A stretch of 64,000 nt of DNA. Origin: Edaphochlamys debaryana. Lineage: Eukaryota > Chlorophyta > Chlorophyceae > Chlamydomonadales. The stretch is taken from contig JAEHOE010000006.1 of NCBI GenBank assembly GCA_016858145.1, positions 558,001-622,000 on the forward strand, written 5' to 3'. Within the stretch, counting starts at the first letter, position 1; each line of letters starts with the position of its first letter. Of the stretch, positions 21,661 through 31,648 are shown in pieces. The notes below the pieces were generated by a model. It did not search any database, was not told the DNA's origin, and saw nothing but the letters and a program-made list of their open reading frames with translations. A program made the translations under genes and the position numbers.

Positions 21661-24600
21661 ATGCAGTCGGCGTGCCTCGCCCGCAGCGGCGCTGCGGTGC
21701 GTTCCGCCGGTCCCGCAACCCGCGCGGTCCCCGCCCCGGCGCCAAGCCCCCTCGCCGACGTCCTCTCCCACCTGACCACCCCATCACGCCGCATCGCCGC
21801 TCAATCGGTGCGCGGCCGGCCCCCACGGCGCCCCCGCGGCGACGCGCCAGCTGCCGACGCCAACGGCGAAGCAGCTGCGCCTCCGGTCCGCGTCAAGCGC
21901 GCCGCTGGGGCCAAGCCAACCAAGCCCGCGTCCAAAGCCGCTGACCCTGCCGTACAGCTGCCCGCTGACGATGCTGACGTGGCGGAGGGCGTGGAGCTGC
22001 TGGCGGACGCGGAGGTGACCAACGGCGTCGACGGTTTGGACGAGCTGCTGGCCAACCCGGATGCCGTGCAGGAGCTCCGGTCCGCGCTGCTGTCATCCCT
22101 GTCGCGTCAGCACGAGGCGGCGATGACGGAGGAGACAGGCGACGGCGGGAGCGGCAGCGGCACCGCCGCGGCGGAGGCGGCAGCCGATCCCGCCGCCGCC
22201 GCCGCGGTCAAGGAGCCCAAGAAGGCCAAGGGTGACGGCGCCTCGGCGGCCGGTGCTGACGCCGCCGGCGCCGACGGCCCCACGGCGGTACTCAAGAAGG
22301 ACAAGGCCCGCCTGTTCTTGTACGGCAACCCCATGGTGTACGGCGGTGCCGTGGATTGTGTCATCGGGCGGCCGCCGCCGCAGGCGGGCGACCCCGTCTG
22401 GGTTACGGACCACAGCCGGCGGCGCCTGGGGTGGGGCGTGTTCAACCCTCACTCCATGTTCCGAGTCAGGTGGGGATCGCGGGGATGGACCGCTACGGGG
22501 CGAGGCGGCAGCGGCATGTGGCACTTTCCCTGGACACGGCTGCTTCCGGGGGTTCCCCGTCACGCCTACTTGAGCCGGGGACGGTAGCCCTGGGCTGGGC
22601 GCCTCAGCCCCGGTACGCCTGCCCAGCCCCCGCGTCCTCCACCGGTGGCGGCGCCCACCCATGCCGCACCCTTACTCCTCCCCCCACACCTCCTCCGCCT
22701 CCCCACCCACCCCCCAGGCTGCTCCAGCAGCAGTCCGAGGTGGACGCCGACCCCTCCCTGGCCCTGGACCTGCCCCGCCTGCTGACCCTGCGCGTGCGCC
22801 AGGCGGCGGAGCTGCGCCGGGCGCTGGGGCTGGGGCCGGCGAGCGCCCCCACCACCGTCTACAGGTGCGGGGCTTCATGGGGGACAGGGTGGGGAGGGTG
22901 GGGGTGCAGGCCGGGGGGTGGCTGCCCCGCAGCGTCCCCCGCCCGTGGGCATGCATCCATGGACCCATGGACCCAGGCTGCTGACCCCCCCTTCCCATCC
23001 ACTCCCTTCCGCGATCGCCCGCATTGGCCCCGCCCCCGACCCCTCCGCCCCCCCAGGCTGATCAACTCGGAGGGCGACCGGCTGTCGGGGCTGACGGCCG
23101 ACGTGCTGGGGGAGGCGGTGGTGGTGCAGGCCACCGCGGCCTGGGTGCAGAAGTGAGCGGGGGGGGCTGGGCGGGGGGAAGGAGGGGACCCTGCACCGTG
23201 CAATTTCGTAACCGTATTGATGTAGATTCTTTCTAAAGCTTTTGAAGCCAGCCCCAAACCCGCCAACACCCGACCAACCCTTCCCTCACCTGCACTCCCT
23301 TGCCTCTCCTGCATCCCCGTCAGGCACCGGCCCGAGGTGGAGGCCGCCATCACCGCCGCCACGGGCCTCAGCCGCATCGTGTGGCGCCCGCAGTGGCGCA
23401 TTCTGGCAGAGGAGGGGCTGACGCCGCCCGAGGGGGCGGGGCAGGGGCAGGCGCAGGGCGGCGAGGAGGGCGAGGGCGAGGGCGGGGGCGAGAGCGAGCG
23501 GGTGGAGGTGTGCGAGGGGGGGCTGCGGCTGCTGGCCTGCCCCACGGTGAGGCGGAGGGGGGAGGGGAAGGGAAGGGTGGGTGGGCGTGGGCGTGGCGTG
23601 GGCGGGGCGAGGTGAGGGCGGAGGTGAGGGCAAGGCTGGAGCTGGGGCCAGTGAAGAGCGAGAGCGTCCTGCGCCACACCTGCCAGCTCCCTCATGCGCG
23701 TAATGCCGCCCGTTCGACACGAGCCCCGCAGCCCACCCACCATGCTGCCCACACCCATGCTCATACACCCTTGCCACATCCCCTCCTTAAGGAACCCCCT
23801 CTTGCCCGGCACCCCTACCCCCACACCCCCAGGGCCAGAAGACGGGCTTCTACGCCGACCAGAGGGACTCCCGCGCCTTCCTGGGGGCCCTGGTGCGGCA
23901 GCAGTCGGAGGCGGCGGCGGTGGCGGGGCAGCAGGGGCCGGCGGTGCTGGACCTCTGCTGCTACAGCGGCGGCTTCGCGCTGGCGGCGGCGGCGGCGGGG
24001 GCCGGCAGCGTCACGGGTGAGGGGGTGGTTGAGGAGAAGCGCGAGGGGGAAGGGCGGGGATGTGGGCTGGCGGGAGCTCAAGCCATCAAGGCCGGGAGCA
24101 CCTGCATCCGCTTCTGCCGGTACGCCGCCCCGCGCCATGCGCCTTGGAACCCAGAATCTCGTACCGAGATCTCATGCTGTCATCCATAACCGGGCTCCTG
24201 CCCCGCCCTCCGAACCGCCCCCCCCCCCCTTTCCTCCCCCTCCCCCCTCCCCCCCCTCCTAAGGCGTGGACTCCTCCGAGGCGGCCGTGTCCCTGGCCGC
24301 CGCCAACGCCGACCTCAACGGCCTGGGGGAGCGGGCGAGCTTCGTGCGGGCTGACGTGGCCGACTACATGCGGGAGGCGCTGGAGCAGGGCAGGTGGGGA
24401 GGGGGGGAGGGGGGGGGTTCCGAGCGAGGGGTTGAAAGGCGGCGGCCGGCGAGCCCGATGCGCACCGGGGTCCAGATGCGTTGGGTTCGCCGTCGTTGCT
24501 GTAGGGGGTTGCCCGGGTGTGTGGAGGGGCGGGGCGGGCGGCTGTGGGTCCTCGCAGGCCGGACACGGACAGCAGTGCAGGGAGCGGGGGAAGCGGGGCG

Positions 24601-25599
24601 GTGCGTGCCAATGCTCGTGCCGACGTGCTTTGGGCTCGTCACTCACAGCCCGCTGATGCCGTACATGCGATACACCCGCAGGCAGTACGACATCGTGATC
24701 CTGGATCCGCCCAAGCTGGCGCCCAACGCCGCCTCGCTGGACCGCGCACGAGTCAAGTGGGTCCGCACGCACGCGCTGGGCCCGATGGGGCCTCGAAGGG
24801 CCTGTGCTTGGGCCTGACGGGGCCCCATGCTCCCCTGCTGCCCACGACGGCCGGTGCACGCAGCCTTGGGGCACTGCCCTGACCCCCGCTGTCCCGCAAC
24901 CCCCCGCACCCCTCGGCTTGAGGCGAGCCCCATCACGCACACAGCCAGTCCACTCCCCCCTCACTCCCTTCGCTCTCCAATGCTCCGAAAATCATCCCTC
25001 CCTCCCCCCTTACCTCGTGCACTCCCCTCCCCCCCTCTCCCCCCCCAAGGTACCTCAAGCTCAACAAGCAGGCCCTGGCGCTGGTGCGGCCGGGGGGCCT
25101 GCTCATGACGTGCTCCTGCAGCGGCGCCATGACGCAGGCGGGGGGGCTGCCGGGGGTGGTCAGCGACGCGGCGCGGCAGGTGGGGCGTGGGTGGGAAGGG
25201 GGGAAGGATGGGTGGGAAGGGGGGAGGGGGGGAGTGAGGGCACGGGAGGGCCGGGGAGGGGGGAGTAAGGAGAAGGTCGGGGAATGACTGGGTCAAGGAG
25301 GGGAGGGGGGGAAGATGGGCCATGCACCGGCCGAGTCGTGCTGGTCCTTGGCGGTGGCACCTAGGGCCCTGGTCTCTGCCCTACGCCCGTTTCGCCCCAT
25401 GCGACACGGGCCTCTTCTCTCCTCCCACCACCACCATCCCAACCTACCTCCCGCTCCCTCCTCCCCACTTTCACACGCCCCCCAGACCGGCCGGCAGGTG
25501 ACGCTGCTGCGCGAGGCGGGCGCCGCGCCCTGCCACCCGCTGCAGCCGGCCTACCCCGAGGGCCGCTACCTCACCAACCTCACATTCCGCGTGCTGTGA
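21661..25599 (+). CDS. RlmI-type rRNA (cytosine-C5) methyltransferase, plastid-targeted
   Basis: Nine exons: 21661-22469, 22718-22864, 23057-23152, 23324-23546, 23833-24016, 24264-24393, 24682-24756, 25050-25179 and 25486-25599, giving 635 residues. The N-terminal ~200 residues are Ala/Arg-rich ([17 protein letters not shown]) and low complexity, consistent with a chloroplast (less likely mitochondrial) transit peptide. A PUA-like domain follows ([19 protein letters not shown], then GWGVFNP). Next come [16 protein letters not shown], the RlmI signature [17 protein letters not shown]-binding [11 protein letters not shown] and GVDSSEAAV, motif [11 protein letters not shown], and TCSCS near residues 574-578. 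E. coli RlmI makes m5C1962 in 23S rRNA, so the plastid ribosome is the likely target. An acidic Gly/Gln-rich insert ([12 protein letters not shown]) sits before the catalytic domain. Confidence 0.93.
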
Positions 25600-27076
25600 G
25601 GGAGGGGGACGTGTGGTGAAGGGCGGGCGTGCGGTCAGGTGGATTGGGGCGATGGAGGAAGGCGCGTGCGGTGAGGAACGGAGGTGGGCGGTGAGGATTG
25701 CACGGGGCTTGGCCCGGGCGGGTGACGCTGTGGAGAGCCGGGATGGGTGTGCAGGCTGAGCGCAGGGCACCGCAGTCTGCCCAAGGGCGAGCGCCGGCCC
25801 CCTACAACGGAGGCTGACGGGGAGCTTGCGAGGACGCCGCCCCGGAAGAGACGTGTTGTTGTGGGTGGTCTGAAGTCCATCATGTCAGGACACCAGCATG
25901 TTACAACTGGTTGGTAATCGGTGGCTACTTGCGAAGACGCCGCCTTTGCCTAGTGACTTGATGGTGTGGCTAGTGATACCCGAGGGTGGGAACATGCGAA
26001 GGCAATGGCGAGCGATAAGTGAGAACCGGAACCCGGCCGAAGCGAAGCTCAGACCCCGAACCCAATACAATCCAGTACAACCCGTGCTGCACTGCTCCGT
26101 ACTGTACTGCACTGCGCCGAGGTGTTGCGGTGGGATAGCGTAGTGTTGGTGCTGACCACGGCGCTTGAGTCAGGGGATCACCATGTTACAAGTGATGGCA
26201 ACACCGGGGCCCCCAGGTCTACACGCAGCGCCCCATCCGCCGGCAAGCCACGTGCCAGATCAGCACTGCCGGGGTGTCCCTACGGATCCAACCAGCATTT
26301 GTCCAATCGGCTCTGTCATGGCTTGAGGGGGTCGCCAATGGGGGGCTGTCCCCCTCCAACGTCACGCCGCCAAGCTCGGTGCCCAGCCTCCAAACGGGCC
26401 CCTGCCCCAGTTTATGTCATTCCACGCACAGTGGGAATCATTCCACGCCGCGCCCTCTCCAACACAGCAGCCACACAGGAACGCGGGCCCAGAAGAGACA
26501 CAGCTAAAGGGAAGAATCAATTACACAGATCAATATGTGAACGAGCCCAACGCGCTGTACAGGGCAGCCATGCACGAAAGCCCAGACCCCTCCCGCTGGA
26601 ATCAATGGCGGGATGGCGGGCCTAAATTTGCTTCAGGAAACGTACTCAGACACTTCATGACCGGTCCCCTGAATTCGGGGCAAAATCCGGCACTGCTCAT
26701 CGTGAAACACGCATTGGTGGCCCTCTGTAAAATTGCAAGAGGGCACACCTTCAATGCCAGACGCGGGCCGGCACAGAGGGTATCAGCCGGCTTCCCGTCA
26801 CTACTGACTTATTGAGGGCGAGGGCAGCGGCCGCCGCCTTTCAGCGGGGCAAAGACCTCCCCTCTACTCATTTGGGGAAGCAAGAATAAAGGAGCACTTA
26901 TCGCTGCGCGCTCATGCGTTCTAGGGGGGCCATACCACGCAGCCCAACGGCCACCTGCCTCCCAATATTGCTCATGCATTTCCCATTCTTGTATACCCAA
27001 GAGGAGCCCAAGCCACTGTTGGCTACTCAAAGAAATCCCAGCCATGTACGGTATCCCGGCAGGCAGCTGTGTGTCA
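25600..27076. other. Convergent intergenic region with diverged direct repeats
   Basis: Lies between the 3' ends of the methyltransferase (+) and the GPI-protein gene (-). No gene is supported. ACTTGCGAAGACGCCGCC at 25927-25944 repeats GCTTGCGAGGACGCCGCC at 25826-25843. CAGGACACCAGCATGTTACAA near 25887 resembles CAGGGGATCACCATGTTACAA near 26172. A minus-strand TGTAA at 26521-26525 could be the poly(A) signal of the GPI-protein gene. Confidence 0.4.
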
Positions 27077-29932
27077 TCACAGCGCCACCGCCAGCAGCGC
27101 TGCGCCCAGCACCGCCCACAGCCCCGCACGCAGGCCCCCGGCGGCGCCCGTGTCCCCCCCCGCGGTGGTGGAGGTGGTGGAGGTGGACTGCGTGCTGGCG
27201 GTGAGGGTGGCGGCAATGTCGGTGTTGCCCGGGTCGGAGGCGGAGAGGTAGGGTGAGGTGGTGGCCTAGGGGGGGGATGTGGCGGAGGGTTGAAGAGAGG
27301 GTGTGAGGGAAGGTACGGTAGGGGTAGCAGATGCTGCGGCAAGCTGCGGCTGGGGGGCGGAGGGTGCAAGCACAAGGCGGCTGAGCAGGCAGAATCGCAA
27401 GTGGAGTAACGTCGTACCTGCGTGGGGTCGTACCACACGGTCGTACGGTTGTACGACGCGGGGTTGGGCAGGTTCATGACGACCATCACGCCGCCGTGCT
27501 CCAGGTCGGGGTCAGTCAGGGCGGCCTCCGCCTCCGCCTCGGTCTCGGTCTCTACGCCCGCGGCGGCGACGGTGCCGTTGACAGTCCCGTTGGCAGCAGC
27601 AACAGTCTCATTGCCAGCGGTAGCGGTGCCGTTGGCGGCGGCAACAGTCTCATTGCCAGCGGCAGCGGTACCGTTGGCGGTGGCGGCGGTCTCGACGGCG
27701 GCGGCGGCGGCGCCGCGGATGGTGACGTTGACGGGCATGCGCTGCGCTCCGTCGGGGCCGTCCAGGGCGAAGTCGTAGAGCGCCAGGGCGGCCGAGTAGC
27801 CCGAACCCAGGTCCAGGCGGAGCAGCTGCGTGCGGGCGGAGGCGGAGGCTGCAGGGGGGGGGAAAGAGGGAAGGTAGGAGGGGGGCAGCGAGGGTGAGGG
27901 TGAGGTAGGAGAGGGGATGAGCGGCAGTGCGTGGCAAGACGCCGACACTTGTGCTTCCCCCTGCACCCACCGGCCGAGGCACTGACGGTGGCGGTGGCGT
28001 TGCCCGGCAGCGCCAGGGACAGCGCCACGGCCAGGGTGTGGTCGGGGCCGCAGAAGGGCCAGTCGCGCACCGACACGGTCCACTTGAGGCCGTTGGGCGG
28101 CACGCTGACGTTGGCGGTGGGGCCGTACGGCAGCGTGAGGGTGCCGTCCAGCCCGAACAGGAGCGTGATGTTGACCTGTGGGGGAAGGGGGAGAGAGGGT
28201 GTGGTCAAGGTAGGTGGAGGGGTTTCGGAGTAGTGGGCCCTGGCCGGAGGGGACAGCGACCTTAGCTCCAAGGAAGCCGGCCCGTGTCAGCGCTAGCGCT
28301 GGAATAGTGGCATGACACCGCCATCTCGCACGTCACACCTGGGGCACGGGCGCGGGCGCTGCGTCCTCAAGTAGCGCGCGGGCCAGGCGCTGGCGACGTT
28401 GAGCCCCGGCGGAGGCGTTACCGCACTCGGCACGGAAGGCCCCGCCAGCGGCAGCGGCGGCGGGGGTCACGGTGACGGTGGCGAAGCTCATGCTGACTCC
28501 GTTGATGCTGGTGTTGCCCGCGGTGAAGGCCACGGAGCCCAGGGCCTCGGCGAGCGAGGGCACGGCGTGGCGGGGCACGGGGCGGCCGTTGGCGTCCAAC
28601 TCCACCAGCTTTACGAACTTGAGCTGGGGGGGCAGAAGGGGGAGGAGGGGAGGGGGGGAGGGGGGGCAGAAGGGAGAGGACAAGAAGGGTGGGAGGGTTT
28701 CAGGGGCGTGGGTGCGCCGGTAAGGGCTACCGCGCATTCAAAGAAACCGAGGGTCCCCAACAAGCTATGGAGCAACCAGACCCCACGGGCTACGGCCCAC
28801 GCACCTGCAGGTAGACGCTGGGGTCCGAATAGTTGGGGTAGATGCGCAGGTTGGGGGAGCGGCCCAGGAAGGCCACCTGGGGGGGGGAGCCGGGGGCGGA
28901 GGGCACAACGGGGTTACAGTAGATAACAGGAGGGGTCATTTGAGCCGGCTGGTGCAACTGTCTGGTGCATACAGGGCCTCACCCAGCCCCGCCCCCCCCG
29001 CCCTGGCCACACACCTTGCGCGGGCTGTTGCGGTCGTCCCACTCCGCCTCGCCCCTGGAGTTGCGCGCACCGAACACGCGGGGGCGCTGCAGGTAGGCGT
29101 CGCGGGCTCGCTCCTGGGAGGCGGCCCGGGTGTGGGCGGGTGGGAGGAGCGGGGGCGTGATGGCGGTCCAGATACAGAACAGACGTGCCCAGCACCCTTG
29201 CAGCGCAGCACTAGCAGGGGAGTGGCGCAGTCGGCCGTATCCGGGCCCGTGCCTCATCTGCCTAGGTCCAACATCGTGGTCAGGCTCACGTGGGCTCACT
29301 CACCTTCTCGGCACCCTCGCGGCAGCGGTCCGAGTCTGGCATGTGGTCGCACAGCGTGGCCGTGAGGTTGGAGAGCGTGGCGTTGAGGTCGAGGTCTCCC
29401 AGGGTGGCGTTGAGGCCATGGGAGAGGGTGTCCCCGAGGTCTGCGGGTGCAGGCAGGCAGGGGAGACGAGGGCAGGTTGGGCAGAGCAGGGCGGCAGTAT
29501 CAGGGCGCGCGTGTGCAGGTCTGCGGAGGGGCATGCTACGGCCTCCTGCCAGCCGTCCCACCCGCCTTCACATCCCCACTCTGCTTCATTCCACGAGCGG
29601 AAGTTGGAGCACAGGTCGCGGCTGCCGCGCCCAACGCGCTTGGCGCTGGCCCTCACGTACCCGTCATGTTGATTTTGGACATGGTGGCGTTGAAGGCGTT
29701 GGCGAGGCTGTCTGCGAGCTCACCGACTCGTTCTTCTATGGACGTCGGCTTCGGTAGGTCAGCTGTGGATGGAGGTGGCGAGGATTTAAAGGGGTTGAGG
29801 TCCGCTGCGTGACGAACAATGCGGGGAGAGCAAGCGCCGTCGGCACGGCATGGGGCGGTCGGCGGCAAGGAACTCACCTCGCGCGACCAGGAGGAGCGCA
29901 CATGCCATCACCATTGGTAGTAGCCGAGCCAT
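27077..29932 (-). CDS. Secreted GPI-anchored N-glycoprotein, unrecognised family
   Basis: Nine exons, from high to low: 29932-29878, 29762-29661, 29440-29304, 29113-29015, 28876-28805, 28623-28339, 28175-27971, 27848-27418 and 27265-27077, giving 524 residues. It has a signal peptide (MARLLPMVMACALLLVARA) and ends with a Ser/Thr-rich spacer followed by a hydrophobic tail with no cytosolic residues (GLWAVLGAALLAVAL), the pattern of a GPI-attachment signal. Many N-glycosylation sequons are visible, including three 13-14-residue repeats with NGT, two of which also carry NET. Conserved-looking pieces include NLRIYPNYSDPSVYLQ, GLKWTVSVRDWPFC and GVMVVMNLPNPASYNRTTVWYDP, which read like successive beta-rich extracellular domains. 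I cannot name the family. It is probably a cell-surface or wall-associated protein. Confidence 0.78.
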
Positions 29933-31596
29933 ATCTGAGCTTATAACAGCACCAAGGCAGGGTTCGTCGATTGCGAAGATAGTGCGTCGCGAGGTATGGA
30001 ATGTCAGAGGCTGGAGGTATGATTGTATAGATGTAGAAGCAAGACCTTAACTTCACATAGCGTCTGGGGCGCGATGCTTCATATGGGAGATGCAGCGGCG
30101 CGGGTTCGAGAGGCCTTCCGACAGCGCGACTGTACGGCGCGCAACGGCCTCCTTCGTCGGGAAGCCGCGGTCTTCCGCAGCAGTCATAAGAGCGAGCTGG
30201 CATGATGGCACGGGTATACGAGGAGCCGTCAGTACACGTCGCGGTGCTGGCGTGTGCGTCACCGTTCCCAGTCCGCCGTCGACATGCCTCAACCAGAGTC
30301 GCGCCGCTGGTCGCGCGACGCCGTCGGCGAGCCGGCGGCTGGATCCGTTCTGCAGCGCCCTGGTCCAGTCCCTGATGTACCATGGGTGAGCTGTAGGTCC
30401 TGGAAACAATAAACCAGGGCACGCGCTACTTCAGCTTCGGTGATGGGCTCGACACGCGAGGATGGCTGCGCAAGGCAGGCGTGACCAAGCCCCCAGATCT
30501 TTAACTTTCTCAACAAACCTGCAGCACCCGCAATCAAGTATCAGATATCACGTTCAATTGGAGTTTTGGCCTACATTTGGCCAGGCTCGCTGGGGCCGCT
30601 GGGGCTCGCCTGAGCTCGCCCCACGAAGAAAGACGGTATTGAGGACCATGCCATACCCCTTCATCCCCCGCCCGCTGAGTCCAGCTTACCACGTCCCCAG
30701 CGCTCCACCAGCAATAGCCCAAACAGATTTGGGCTCTCGCTCTACGGAACTCGGCAGCATATCAGGAAGGAAGCCAAGCGGATGGGCCCGCCGCGAGGCC
30801 TGACATGGGCGGGTGAGGGACGCCCTGGGCGCCCTGGGGCCCAGGGGAAAGGGCCTATAATCGAGACACCTGCGTCCCGATCCTATGGTGCCGGCAGCCT
30901 ACATGGCTACATCAAGGGTATGGGGCGTGGCCCGCTTGCCGGCTATTGGACACGGGAAGGAACCCCCGGAGATGATGCTGGGCATGCCCTTCTCCCAGGG
31001 TATGCCCCGGCGCCGTACCAAGCGTCCGAAGGCCTTTTCTTACCTCCGGTGGGTGTCGGAGTCATATGCCTTGCATGGCGGGCTCACATCAGTCATCTCA
31101 GGCCAGTACGGAAGTAGGTGCGTCACCCGCCTCCCCACGACATGGCCCTTCTGGGAAGGCCTGCCGGAAACTGCCGGCCCATCTATGTGACCCCCTGGAT
31201 CGCACATTGACCAGGGAAGCATGTCCCGGTTGGCCGAGGTGCGCTTGATGTCAGGGCATGCCGTGCTACCGGTGGGGCCGCATTCGCCAAACACATGTTG
31301 CGCCAACTGCCGCCACGACTGGACGCATGACGACAGGCTGGCAGTCCATCGACTGCAGCTTACAACGGCAAGCTGCCTGGCGGTAGAAACCGCGCCGCGA
31401 CATGTGGATGGTGATGTGAACCAAACCATATCGTCGACAAAGGTGTACACCTGCCAGGATACGACAGAGCTGATGAGACCATGAGCTATCGAAGGCCGTG
31501 CTTGCTATACTGACGCGCCTAGAGGCGCTATTATACGGGGCGGGGCCCCATCTCTCTCTCTCTTTTGAGGATACACACTGTGTACAAGCGCCTAAA
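29933..31596. other. Divergent intergenic region, possible retroelement relic
   Basis: Contains the 5' flank of the GPI-protein gene (-) and of the receptor kinase gene (+). Between them the base composition is more mixed than in the genes. A minus-strand open frame at 31040-31450 starts with VYTFVDDMVWFTSP, reminiscent of the palm motif of reverse transcriptases, but the frame breaks soon afterwards. No intact gene is supported. TTATAC at 31531-31536 followed by a CT-rich tract is a plausible TATA box for the kinase gene. Confidence 0.35.
31531..31536 (+). promoter_or_regulatory. TATA-like box of the receptor kinase gene
   Basis: TTATAC within CTATTATACGGGG, about 115 bases before the start codon at 31649. 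It is followed by a (TC)n tract at about 31551-31562 that could hold the transcription start. Confidence 0.45.
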
Positions 31597-31629
31597 ATGC
31601 CTCAAACCACTGCTAGGCATAGCATGTAG
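31597..31629 (+). other. Upstream ORF of the receptor kinase gene
   Basis: An out-of-frame ATG opens a 10-codon frame (MPQTTARHSM, then TAG) that ends 19 bases before the main start codon at 31649. If the transcript starts near 31560 it lies in the 5' UTR and could reduce translation of the kinase. Confidence 0.4.
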
Positions 31630-31648
31630 CAGCCCTTTCAAGCAACAT

